Position numbers and translations under genes: made by a program. 47,173 nt of DNA from the NCBI GenBank assembly GCA_964396845.1, contig CAYNGH010000006.1, positions 1 through 47,173 on the forward strand. Direction: 5' to 3'. The notes beneath the pieces are model-generated. The model was not told the origin of the DNA and made no database searches. It saw nothing but the letters and a program-made list of their open reading frames with translations. Shown here piece after piece: positions 16,750 to 24,657 of the stretch. The stretch comes from CAYNGH01 sp964396845. Its GTDB lineage: Bacteria; Vulcanimicrobiota; JAJTBE01; CAYNGH01. How positions within the stretch are numbered: position 1 is the first letter of the stretch; the number at the start of each line of letters is the position of its first letter.

Positions 16750-17271
16750 TCAGGCCAGGTGATGAAGCAAAAACTGGCCCGTGGCAGTGCTGGTGACATT
16801 GATGCCCTGCAGAAGCAGAATGGTGGCGATAAGACCGATGACCGCGTAGGTCTCCACCATCGCGGCAAAGATAATGCCCTTGCCCACGTGTTCTTCCCCT
16901 GCCTTGGCCAGGATGTTAACCCCCGCAGCGGATACCTTGCCCTGGTAAATGCCCGATACCAGACCCCCGACGGCCACAGGAAGACATGCCGCAAAAATCA
17001 GCCATCCGGTGGTGGTGTCAAGCTCGGTTATCCTTTTTGCAGGATCCAGAAGGTTCAGCTTGTTGATAACCCAGATGCATCCCAGAAAACCATAAATACC
17101 CTGGGTACCCGGAAGTGCCTGCAGAACAATGGTCTTACCAAACTTGTCGGGATCCCTGGATATCAACCCCGATGCAGCCAGACCGGCGATTCCCACCCCT
17201 ATGCTGGATCCGATACCGCCAAAAAATACTGCTATGGCTGCTCCAAAAAGAGCCCACATTAGTCCTGTCAT
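16750..17271 (-). CDS. ntpK: V-type ATP synthase subunit K (proteolipid), predicted Na+ type
   Basis: 173 residues forming four membrane helices, two fused hairpins, as in the 16-kDa proteolipid. It makes the rotor ring of the V0 sector. The ion site is readable: LPGTQGIYGF gives L53, T56 and Q57; SGIYQGKVSAAG gives Q110; AAMVETYAVIG gives the carboxylate E140. These correspond to L61, T64, Q65, Q110 and E139 that bind Na+ in E. hirae NtpK. The first hairpin has lost its own carboxylate, as in E. hirae. Na+ coupling is therefore predicted; direction (hydrolysis or synthesis) cannot be read from sequence. Confidence 0.96.
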   Translation of the reverse strand: MTGLMWALFGAAIAVFFGGIGSSIGVGIAGLAASGLISRDPDKFGKTIVLQALPGTQGIYGFLGCIWVINKLNLLDPAKRITELDTTTGWLIFAACLPVAVGGLVSGIYQGKVSAAGVNILAKAGEEHVGKGIIFAAMVETYAVIGLIATILLLQGINVTSTATGQFLLHHLA

Positions 17272-17303
17272 AGTGTCAGTTCCTCCTTAAAAAGGTATGA
17301 TAA

Positions 17304-19331
17304 TTAAATTCCTTTAGTTGCTACCGTGTTGTATTTTGTCCTGATGGCAAAAGGTTCAAACCGCCGTCCACCGCCTTCGAAGAAATACGGGAAAAATTCC
17401 ACATACTGAAGCCTGGCGGTGTGAACAAATGCCCCCAGAGTGCTTATGATGAGGTTGAAAGTATGCCCGAATACCAGTACAAATATGCTGAGTATCGGCG
17501 CAATCACTGGAATGGGGATAAGCTCCGACACCAGCCCCGCCAGCAGGTTGATCACCATGCCGATACCCCCGGTGGCAAGGCCCAGGGCCATCAGCCGGGA
17601 ATATGAGAGAGTCGCTCCCAGGAAGTTGGTGATGGCATTGATCAGGGCCAGCAAAGAATCGGTGAGAGCTGCCCGCAGAAAAGTTACAATAAATGCTATG
17701 GCTTTCTGGGCGGGAGTCCCTGTGGGTCTGTACTCCATCATTACCTTGACAAAGTTGACAATCAGGAAACATCCCCCCGCGGTGAGGGCGGTTTTGGACA
17801 GAATGGTCTGCCACGGCTCGGGAAAGGTAGTGTTTAAAAGACCGCTCATAACCACTACCGGAGCGCCGCATCCAAAAAAGACCGCCTTTAAAATCTTGTC
17901 AATGGCAGTGTCCCTGTCTTTCTGCTCCAGGGCCAGCTTTGCCCCCAGAATAAACCCGTAAACCATCTGGATGATCCCCAGAAACAGAGTGAAGCTGAGA
18001 AACTGCAGGGCCTTTTCCCCCAGGTTGATGGAGTGTTTCTGGATGAATTCCGGCAGTTGCGAATATTCGATGCCCCAGAAGCCTCCCGACACAAACCCTG
18101 CAATGATGGTGATGACTGATCCGTAAAGCAGGACCCGCAGAAGCTTTGAGTCGCCGATAAACTTCATCAGCACCAGGGACAAAATGAGAAGCATCACCCC
18201 GTATCCTGCATCGGTGAGGCATATGGCGAAAAACAGCAGGAAGAATCCAAAAAGATACCCCGTGGGATCATATTCCCCGTATTTGGGAGTGCCATAAAGG
18301 CTGGTAACAAACTCCATGGGGGATATGAACTGAGGGTTGGCCATTTCCACAGGAACCCGGTCTTCTTTTTCGGGATTACTGCAATCCATGTGAAAATCCT
18401 TGGTGACTGATTCCACTGCTTCCTTCAGCCGGGGGATGTCCTGTTCTTTAACCCAGCCCTTGATGATAAAAGTGGAATGAGTTTCATACAGGTGTCCCTC
18501 TGCCTGCCTGCGGGCTCGGATGCTGATAAGGTAGTCATATACCAGCTTCACCCGATCCAGCCAGTCCGCCAGAAGGTTTGACTCCTCGGTGATTCCCTTT
18601 CGCTCCTTGCGGATTTCTTCAAGACGGCCATCGATATGTTCAAACTCTGACGCAACAGTCCCCCGGATGTTTAGGTCTTCTTCCCGGTAGTTATGGCCGA
18701 CCAGGATTTTTTCAACAGGGGCTTCGATGCTCTTATGATATGCCAGGAAGAAATAATCCCGCTGGTTGAAGCTTTCTGCTATCTTGTAGATAGTATGAGC
18801 CGGGTCCAGCTCCACCAGCTCCATATGAAGGCTCTTGAACTGGGATTCTGCAACAGAGCCGATACGGGCCCTGACATGGAGAGTGTCTTTTATGGTGTCA
18901 AAAGAAATCTTCAGATTCCGATAAGGCTCCAGCCGGCCCCGCCGGGCCAGAAGCTCTGTTTCTTCTGATGAGAGTTCTTTTGATTTCTTGGTGAGTTTAT
19001 ATACTTCCCGGTATATGGACTTGAGGTTGAATTTTTTCTGTATGGACCTGAATTCATCGTAATCAACCTGGTTTTTTGCCTTTTCTATTTGTTGGGCAAG
19101 GGTCAGCTTTCTTTCGAATTTTTTCAGGTAATCGATAACATATTCCGCCTGGGAAATTTCCAGGTCGATTTCCTGGGTCAGGATCTCCTTTTCGCTGGTG
19201 GCTTCTTCTATCTCTTCCCGAAGATTACTCTCAATATGCATCAGCTCTGATGTCTGAAGTTTTTCCATCAGCTCTTCCCTGCATGAGCGGGGAGCAAAAA
19301 GATAGACTTTTTGAACATTACTGATTGCCAT
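17304..19331 (-). CDS. ntpI: V-type ATP synthase subunit I
   Basis: 675 residues. The N-terminal half (to about 345) is a cytosolic helical domain, and the C-terminal half has seven or eight membrane helices beginning at GYLFGFFLLFFAICLTDAGYG. Subunit I (a-type) carries the half-channels that feed ions to the proteolipid ring; the essential Arg is in SYSRLMALGLATGGIGM. It follows the small stalk-subunit gene with a 14-nt overlap and precedes ntpK by 32 nt. Length and motifs are normal for bacterial V-ATPases. Confidence 0.96.
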   Translation of the reverse strand: MAISNVQKVYLFAPRSCREELMEKLQTSELMHIESNLREEIEEATSEKEILTQEIDLEISQAEYVIDYLKKFERKLTLAQQIEKAKNQVDYDEFRSIQKKFNLKSIYREVYKLTKKSKELSSEETELLARRGRLEPYRNLKISFDTIKDTLHVRARIGSVAESQFKSLHMELVELDPAHTIYKIAESFNQRDYFFLAYHKSIEAPVEKILVGHNYREEDLNIRGTVASEFEHIDGRLEEIRKERKGITEESNLLADWLDRVKLVYDYLISIRARRQAEGHLYETHSTFIIKGWVKEQDIPRLKEAVESVTKDFHMDCSNPEKEDRVPVEMANPQFISPMEFVTSLYGTPKYGEYDPTGYLFGFFLLFFAICLTDAGYGVMLLILSLVLMKFIGDSKLLRVLLYGSVITIIAGFVSGGFWGIEYSQLPEFIQKHSINLGEKALQFLSFTLFLGIIQMVYGFILGAKLALEQKDRDTAIDKILKAVFFGCGAPVVVMSGLLNTTFPEPWQTILSKTALTAGGCFLIVNFVKVMMEYRPTGTPAQKAIAFIVTFLRAALTDSLLALINAITNFLGATLSYSRLMALGLATGGIGMVINLLAGLVSELIPIPVIAPILSIFVLVFGHTFNLIISTLGAFVHTARLQYVEFFPYFFEGGGRRFEPFAIRTKYNTVATKGI

Positions 19332-19641
19332 ACTTGATTACCTTTCCAAAAACGACTGCCGCGGCTTCCATCAAGTTTTCCCTGGCTTCTTTTTCGACTT
19401 TTGCCGCCTTCTGTTTGGATGTTTCCTCGATCTCCTTCACTTTTTTCCGGGCCCGGGTTTCTGCCTCGGAAACCTTCACCCCGATGATTTCTTTTCTCTT
19501 CTTGTGGATGGTGTCAACAATCTCCGATGCCCTGTGGTGAGCGCTACGAATCTTCTCATTAGCGTCGTCCCGGGCCTTCTGGACAATCCGGCCTGCTTCC
19601 TGTTCTGCCTGGTTGATCTCATTCACCTTGTCAGCTATCAA
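19318..19641 (-). CDS. ntpF: V-type ATP synthase stalk subunit (G/H-type)
   Basis: About 107 residues, almost wholly helical and charged (ARDDANEKIRSAHHRASEIV, ETRARKKVKEIEETS), as expected of the small peripheral-stalk subunit called G, H or NtpF. It heads the operon and would pair with subunit E. The chosen start is TTG 19641, since AAAGGTG sits 6 nt upstream; a GTG at 19650 is also in frame but would overlap that ribosome site. Its 3' end overlaps ntpI by 14 nt. Position as first gene of an ntpFIKECGABD order supports the assignment, since the sequence itself is low in information. Confidence 0.85.
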   Translation of the reverse strand: MIADKVNEINQAEQEAGRIVQKARDDANEKIRSAHHRASEIVDTIHKKRKEIIGVKVSEAETRARKKVKEIEETSKQKAAKVEKEARENLMEAAAVVFGKVIKYGNQ

Positions 19642-19675
19642 TTTAATCACCTTTTAACATATAATCTCAAGGGGG

Positions 19676-19690
19676 TGCCGGATACCGGCA
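19676..19690. repeat. Perfect inverted repeat upstream of the V-ATPase operon
   Basis: TGCCGG-ATA-CCGGCA lies about 35 nt upstream of the first V-ATPase gene, in the intergenic space shared with the divergent lipoprotein gene. A second inverted repeat ATCCTG/CAGGAT (19726-19731 with 19739-19744) lies 36 nt further away. They could be operators or leader hairpins; no regulator is identified. Confidence 0.3.
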
Positions 19691-19821
19691 TCTCGTCACA
19701 ACATTCTTCTATGAGAGGTTTTGGGATCCTGCCTGACACAGGATACAAAATAACCGGAATTCAATCATTTCCCGACTGCCGGGGCCTCAATCTTTCCCTT
19801 ACTGATATTGACCGGGGAATC

Positions 19822-19850
19822 TTGCCACTGCTGGAAATTTGTTGTATTCT
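19822..19850 (+). promoter_or_regulatory. Possible promoter for lipoprotein gene
   Basis: TTGCCA (19822-19827), 17 nt, then TATTCT (19845-19850). The start codon is at 19869, so the leader would be very short but would still include the AGGGG ribosome site. Confidence 0.35.
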
Positions 19851-19868
19851 TATCAGGGGTAATATATT

Positions 19869-20813
19869 ATGACTGACTGCAATGGGAAGCACACCACATT
19901 TCCGGGCCACCGGATTTCCCGTCGGCTGGGCTTGGTTCTGATTATTTTTATTCTGGGCTTTCTTGCAGGGTGCAGTCCTTCTTCCACCGATACTGCATCC
20001 AAAGCTCCTGCCCCGGCCCTGGAGCCTGCCGGGGACTTTGCCCGAAGGCAGTTGGAATATGACCGGCTGGTGAGGGATCTCCATTCCCTCAACCTGGTCA
20101 ATGGTCTTCATTTATCCCGGGAACAAATGAGGCTGATGATCCCTCTGCTGGAGGAATCCGCCCGGCTGGAAGACGCGGTAAGGCAGGCAAAGGCTGAGGG
20201 TTATCCCCGCTTCAATGAAACCCTGTCGGATATCCGGGATCGTCTGGAGATTCACAACAGCATCACCGATCCTATGCAGAAAAGGCTGGATCAGGTCACC
20301 CTGGCCATCGACAGTGCCATCGCCCGGATGCGGGTTGGAAAGGACGAAATGGCCGGGCAGGTGTCGGGAATTCTCAACGAAAACCAGAGGCTCATGGTGG
20401 GGCTTTATGAACCCTGCATGGTGCCAACCCCCAATATCAGCAATCCTGAAAGAATAGGCGGAGTGGTTGACAGCGAAAAATTTGCCGCTGAGCTGTCGCG
20501 GTTGCGGAAAATGCCCCGGGATGAATACCTGAAAGAGCGGGAAAAGATTCTGTCGGAGAAGAAACTGAGAATGAAGGTTTTTAATACGGATCACCAGATC
20601 AATACAGTCATCGGTCTTATGGAGAAAGCCATGGATGCCTCCAGGGATCTGTCGGATCTTGAGTTTGAAATCCAGAAACACCAGCTGGCGGATATCCCCA
20701 TGCCCCAGAATCCCAGGCCAGATATAAAGAAAGACTTTATAATTCACTACCTGCTGAATCCCTATCTGCTGGATGTTTACAGGCAAAGGCTGAACAATCC
20801 GGCATGGGAATAG
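19869..20813 (+). CDS. Lipoprotein of unknown function
   Basis: 314 residues from ATG 19869 (AGGGGT 8 nt upstream). An Arg-containing n-region is followed by a hydrophobic stretch and a clear lipobox FLAGC with Cys 35, so it is probably lipid-anchored. The mature part is mainly helical: a helix with QLEYDRLVRDLHSLNLVNGLHLS (47-69), a segment with EQMRLMIPLLEESARL and a further one with LNENQRLMVGLYEPCMVPTP. No catalytic motif or known domain was seen. The text LHLSREQMRLMIPLLEE...ILNENQR resembles the LTxxQ-type helices of small periplasmic metal-stress proteins (CpxP/Spy), but only loosely. The PDZ gene follows by 22 nt, so the two are likely co-transcribed. Confidence 0.6.
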   Translation: MTDCNGKHTTFPGHRISRRLGLVLIIFILGFLAGCSPSSTDTASKAPAPALEPAGDFARRQLEYDRLVRDLHSLNLVNGLHLSREQMRLMIPLLEESARLEDAVRQAKAEGYPRFNETLSDIRDRLEIHNSITDPMQKRLDQVTLAIDSAIARMRVGKDEMAGQVSGILNENQRLMVGLYEPCMVPTPNISNPERIGGVVDSEKFAAELSRLRKMPRDEYLKEREKILSEKKLRMKVFNTDHQINTVIGLMEKAMDASRDLSDLEFEIQKHQLADIPMPQNPRPDIKKDFIIHYLLNPYLLDVYRQRLNNPAWE

Positions 20814-20835
20814 TCGTCAGGAAGGAGAGAAAGTT

Positions 20836-21861
20836 ATGAAAAAAAGTATTTTTGCCGGGTTGATCCTGCTTCTGTTTCTCTGGGCCGGGCCTCCCCCCGC
20901 CAGAGCAGAAACTTATACCGGCACCGGCATATATCCCGGTTTCCGTGACGGCTACATCACTGTCAGGGTTCTATATAACAACTCTCCCGCCTCCAGTGCC
21001 GGTGTCAGGGTGGGAGATCGGATACTTCTCATCAATGACAGAATGGACTTTATTCGGATGAATCCCCGCCAGATAGCGACTCTGCTGAACCCACCCCTGG
21101 GGAGCAGTGTCAAGATAACGGTAAAAAGAAACGGGGGCGTTAAGGATTTTATCGTGAAGTCTGCTTCTATGAACCTTGACGCTTCCACCCTGCCCGACAG
21201 CGATATTGGCCGGGGAAGAGTGGCGTCGGTGGGACATGGTTCCTTTTTTATCTCCAGTTTTACCGCCAGGGATCAGATCCGGGCCGACGATATGTTTTAT
21301 GTGACCCATGGAAGCCGGATCCTGGGGACAGCCAATGCCCGGGGACTCAATGAGGGAAAGGTTATGATGAGATTCACGGGAGATGCGGACTCTCTCCGGG
21401 ATCTGTCCCGGGCCACCTTGCTGTTTTATCAGCCGGCGGGATTTATCGGGGATTATTCCGACAAGCTCAAAAACCCCGCTCTGGATCTCCCTCCGGATCG
21501 GGGAGGGATAGCAGCATCCTCAAAACCGGGAATCCAGCCGGGAGAAGACAGGCTTGTTCAGGAATACAGCAACCGCAAGGATATGAAACAAGCCATCGGC
21601 AAAGTGGTGAGGCATGACCGCAAAAACAGGACCATCACCCTGGAGGTGGTTGTCGGGGCCACATCCCTGGCTGTGCCGGGCACATCCCCCAAGACTCAGG
21701 TGATAACCCGATATAAAAATATTACCGTTCACTATCAGGGGACCGTCCCTGTGGTCCCGAAAGTTCCTGTGGCCCGGATTTCCCAGAATCAGCGGATAAA
21801 GTATTTTTATCAGGAAAGAGGAGGAAAAACCTATGCAACTCTTCTGCAGATTATGGATTGA
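20836..21861 (+). CDS. Exported PDZ-domain protein, second copy
   Basis: 341 residues from ATG 20836 (AAGGAGAG about 7 nt upstream). A signal peptide covers residues 1-24, ending near ARA-ET. A PDZ domain spans about 25-110: TGTGIYPGFRDGYITVRVLY, SSAGVRVGDRILLINDRM and SSVKITVKRNGG. The middle domain (about 125-210) has strands such as GKVMMRFTGDADSLRDLSRA. The C-terminal part ends with a beta-rich segment (RKNRTITLEVVVGAT...). No protease domain is present. The PDZ protein at 5607-6668 has the same order (signal, PDZ, unknown middle, beta C-terminus), so the two may be distant paralogues. Confidence 0.65.
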   Translation: MKKSIFAGLILLLFLWAGPPPARAETYTGTGIYPGFRDGYITVRVLYNNSPASSAGVRVGDRILLINDRMDFIRMNPRQIATLLNPPLGSSVKITVKRNGGVKDFIVKSASMNLDASTLPDSDIGRGRVASVGHGSFFISSFTARDQIRADDMFYVTHGSRILGTANARGLNEGKVMMRFTGDADSLRDLSRATLLFYQPAGFIGDYSDKLKNPALDLPPDRGGIAASSKPGIQPGEDRLVQEYSNRKDMKQAIGKVVRHDRKNRTITLEVVVGATSLAVPGTSPKTQVITRYKNITVHYQGTVPVVPKVPVARISQNQRIKYFYQERGGKTYATLLQIMD

Positions 21862-21915
21862 ACCCGAAACAACTGCTCCCGCCACATGTTAACATTTTTG
21901 TAACAACCATGTCCC

Positions 21916-21944
21916 TTTACAGGGCGCCTCTTTGATGTTAGAAT
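21916..21944 (+). promoter_or_regulatory. Promoter for the gene at 22006
   Basis: TTTACA (21916-21921), 17-nt spacer, TAGAAT (21939-21944): five of six matches in each hexamer. It lies 62 nt before the start codon. Confidence 0.6.
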
Positions 21945-22005
21945 CAAAGTAAGACTGACAAAACAGGTATTGATGTTTCGGCATTCCATATCAGGAGGAA
22001 TGAAT

Positions 22006-22674
22006 ATGGCTATAATTAATCCGGGAATGAACCCCATTTCGTCCCAGTTTACCGCCAAGGCGGTCAATGTGGCTTCCAAGGGCATGGCCACATTAAAAAC
22101 CAACACCAAGGATGTGAAGGTTCGGGATGAACAGAAGGAATTAAACGATCTGGGGGATGATCAGGTTCAGCTTTCCAACGCGGGCAAACTGACTGCGGGC
22201 AAGCAGGCCATGCTGGCGGATCAGTCGGGTGCCACTGGGGAAACCGCCAAGAAGAAGCGCAAGGAATCCACCAAAGATGCCGGCGAGCTGAAGATGTTCG
22301 GCGATGCCGAGGAGGCAAAGAAAAAGGGCGAAGCCGCCAAAACCGTTTCTCAGGAAGAAACCTCCTCCGATGAGATTGAGCCGGCATCAAAAAGCAGGGT
22401 CAACCGGCTGATGAGTCAGGACCCCAGAGAAATAATGGAAAGAGAACCTGCGGTGCCGGAGCAGTTCCAGGTGGCCGCACAAAAGATGGTGGAAAATCAG
22501 ATGGTAAACGATAAACCTACAAACAAGCTGACGGACATAAAGGACGTTCCCGACCCGGAGCTGGCCCTTCCTGCCCTGAAACCCCTGGACAATGTGGAGA
22601 TTGCCGGCATCCACGATACCAACAACCGGCCCATCCCCATGCAGATGGATACCAGCGCCGACGCGGCCAGCTGA
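22006..22674 (+). CDS. Hydrophilic, probably disordered protein
   Basis: 222 residues starting at ATG 22006, with AGGAGG 7 nt upstream; an in-frame TTG/ATG pair 33-36 nt earlier is less likely. There is no signal peptide or membrane segment. The sequence is rich in Lys, Glu, Asp, Ala and Met, with long low-complexity stretches (TAKKKRKESTKDAGELK, DAEEAKKKGEAAK), so it is probably unfolded in large part. The N-terminus MAIINPGMNPISSQFTAKAV is the only ordered-looking part. It has its own promoter and a strong terminator. No homologue family recognised; it could be a secreted or scaffold substrate. Confidence 0.55.
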   Translation: MAIINPGMNPISSQFTAKAVNVASKGMATLKTNTKDVKVRDEQKELNDLGDDQVQLSNAGKLTAGKQAMLADQSGATGETAKKKRKESTKDAGELKMFGDAEEAKKKGEAAKTVSQEETSSDEIEPASKSRVNRLMSQDPREIMEREPAVPEQFQVAAQKMVENQMVNDKPTNKLTDIKDVPDPELALPALKPLDNVEIAGIHDTNNRPIPMQMDTSADAAS

Positions 22675-22702
22675 CAAAGCTCAAATCATTACTTTAAATA
22701 TG

Positions 22703-22733
22703 AAAAAGGCGGGGGCCAGCCCCCTGCCTTTTT
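22703..22733. terminator. Bidirectional intrinsic terminator
   Basis: AAAAAGGC-GGGGGC pairs with GCCCCC-TGCCTTTTT around a short loop, with A-run on one side and T-run on the other. It serves the gene ending at 22674 (plus) and the broken gene ending at 22786 (minus). Confidence 0.85.
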
Positions 22734-22785
22734 GTTTTGAACTGAAATCATGGTTGTGGCTGATGAACAGCCTGCCCTTTGACAA

Positions 22786-23577
22786 TCAGTATATATAATC
22801 GCTGTTGATGCTGGAATCGCTCAGGTTTGTGTGCATGTGCTGGTTGCTGTGGGCCACGTTTTCCCAGTTGTAGTTGCCATGCTGGGGAGCGGAATTCTGC
22901 CATATGGGGCCGTCGGAGTGAACGGTGAAATCGCCGTCCCTGCCGGGGATGTTGGTGTGGGATGTGTCGGTGTGATCCCCGTGCTGGTTGGTGTGGTAAT
23001 CGGTCCCGGAGTTGTCGATATGATCATTGGTGTGTCCTGAGATGTTCCAGTCGGCATGAACATTTGTGTGGGAGCCGGGATCGTTGGTGTGGGTTCTGGC
23101 CAGCAGAAGGGGGACCTGCTCCTGATCTTTCATATCACGATACAGAAGCTCCAGATCAAAATCATGGATCACCGGGGTGGATTACTTCACCTGATTGGTA
23201 GTGACCTGATGCACCAGGGGTAGATTTGTGTTTTCCCCGGCGGTGGCCGGCGAGGAGCCGTTGAAGCTGAGCATTGCCATCAGAGCCACTCCCCCGGTAG
23301 CCATCTGCCGGCGGAAATTGCACAGCAGGCAATCCAGGCGGGTCCATATATCCGGGTTGTGCAACTCGATCTCAAAAAGCTCTCCCGGCCTGCAGTTCTT
23401 CTGATAGCCTGAGCTTCCCACCAGCTGTACCCTTGTGGCGGGCTGATCCGACATGGCCCAGGACAATCCCCACCAGGCTAATTCCATTTTCAGCCGGATG
23501 CTTTCTCCCATATACAGGGGGGTGTTTGCCGCTGATTTTCCGTTGCTGTCGTTTTTCAGGTTAACCGAGAACCTCAT
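22786..23577 (-). pseudogene. HTN-tail protein gene interrupted by one in-frame stop
   Basis: This is a paralogue of the gene at 23785-24576 along its whole length. From ATG 23577 the frame reads MRFSVNLKN... for 131 codons, then hits TAA at 23184-23182, and continues in the same frame to TGA at 22786. At the stop, the intact copy has TCA (Ser), so one C-to-A change explains it. The stretch after the stop (from PVIHDFDLELLYR) keeps all features: linker, HTN-rich tail and the shared C-terminus. A GTG just after the stop has no ribosome site. It is best read as a recent pseudogene, or a truncated 131-residue protein without the tail; readthrough or sequencing error remain possible. It has its own extended -10 promoter. 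Confidence 0.75.
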
Positions 23578-23688
23578 CCTGGATTTCCCCTCTCTGTTGT
23601 TGAGTGCTGTTAATATAGTTTTATGCAGGTTGAAAAAATTCCTTGGATAAAAATTTTAAATCAAATACAAAAATAAAACTCATTTTAT

Positions 23689-23697
23689 ATTATAGCA
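23689..23697 (-). promoter_or_regulatory. Extended -10 promoter of the interrupted HTN-tail gene
   Basis: On the minus strand, TGC-TATAAT (TGnTATAAT) reads 23697 to 23689. No good -35 is seen, as is usual for extended -10 promoters. It lies about 110 nt upstream of ATG 23577 in an AT-rich gap. Confidence 0.5.
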
Positions 23698-23724
23698 CAA
23701 TACTTGTTTTCAGGGGAGTTTAAA

Positions 23725-23757
23725 TCAAAAAAAAACAAATCCGGGCCTTCGGGCCGG
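23725..23757 (-). terminator. Intrinsic terminator with UUCG-type loop
   Basis: On the plus strand CCGG-g-CC-TTCG-GG-CCGG (23741-23757) follows a run of A; on the minus strand this is a GC hairpin followed by ATTTG and nine or more T. It ends the transcript of the intact HTN-tail gene at 23785. Confidence 0.7.
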
Positions 23758-23784
23758 GTCGTTGTGGTTCTTTATTTAAGTGTT

Positions 23785-24576
23785 TTAGTATATATAATCG
23801 CTGTTGATGCTGGAGTCGCTCAGGTTTGTGTGCATGTGCTGGTTGCTGTGGGCTACGTTTTCCCAGTTGTAGTTGGCATGCTGGGGAGGAGAATTCTCCC
23901 AGATCATGCCGTCGTCGTGGGTGGTTACATCATCATCGGTTCCGGGAATGTCGCTGTGGGAGGTATTGATATGATCGCCATGGGCATCTGTGTGATACTG
24001 GATTCCTGTGGTGTTTGTGTGGGTGTTGATGTGTTCGGTAGTGCTTGTGTTGTCATGGCTGTTGGTGTGAGAACCGGCATCGTTGGTATGGGTTCTGGCC
24101 AGGAGAAGGGGTATGTTGGCATCGTTTTCCATCCCCCTGTACAGAAGTTCCAAATCAAAATCCCTGATTACCGGGGAGGATGATTTAACCAGGCTGGGGG
24201 TGACCCGGTGCACCAGAGGGGGATTTGTGTTTTCCCCGGCGGTGGCCGGCGATGTGCCGTTGAAGCTCAGCATTGCCATCAGAGCCATTCCTGTTGCGGT
24301 CAACTGCCGGCGCATATTGCAAAACAGGTAATCCAGCCGGGTTTGCATATCAGGATTATGAAGCTCCAGCTCAAAGAGATCCCCGGGGATGCTTTGTTTT
24401 CCAGGGTGGGAGTGTCCCACCAGCTGAACCCTTGTGGCAGGCTGATCCGACATGGCCCAGGAAAGTCCCCACCAGGCCAGCTCTATTTTCATGCGGATAT
24501 TTTCTCCCATTGCCAGCGGGGGGCTTGTTGGCAATTTTCCGTTGCCGTTATTTTTCAGGTTGACCGAGAACCTCAT
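23785..24576 (-). CDS. Membrane-anchored His/Asn/Asp-rich (HTN-tail) protein
   Basis: 263 residues from ATG 24576 (GAGAGG 9 nt upstream). Residues 1-90 form a compact-looking domain (FSVNLKN, KIELAWWGLSWAMSD, ATRVQLVGH, LFELELHNPD, RLDYLFCNMRRQL). A hydrophobic stretch of about 15 residues follows after the RR (TATGMALMAMLSFNG) and then SPATAGEN, which could be a membrane anchor or a late cleavage site. A linker with RDFDLELLYRG leads to a tail from about 160 with repeated HTN, HIN, HTD and HGD triplets and almost no Lys or Cys. The end, NWENVAHSNQHMHTNLS and on to NSDYIY, is shared with the broken copy. No function known; metal binding by the tail is a guess. Confidence 0.65.
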   Translation of the reverse strand: MRFSVNLKNNGNGKLPTSPPLAMGENIRMKIELAWWGLSWAMSDQPATRVQLVGHSHPGKQSIPGDLFELELHNPDMQTRLDYLFCNMRRQLTATGMALMAMLSFNGTSPATAGENTNPPLVHRVTPSLVKSSSPVIRDFDLELLYRGMENDANIPLLLARTHTNDAGSHTNSHDNTSTTEHINTHTNTTGIQYHTDAHGDHINTSHSDIPGTDDDVTTHDDGMIWENSPPQHANYNWENVAHSNQHMHTNLSDSSINSDYIY

Positions 24577-24657
24577 TCTGTTTTCCTCTCTTGTGCAGTC
24601 TTCCGGGGTTTTTAATCTCCTGTTTCTCTGACATGCCGAATCCCGCCGGCCATATCA

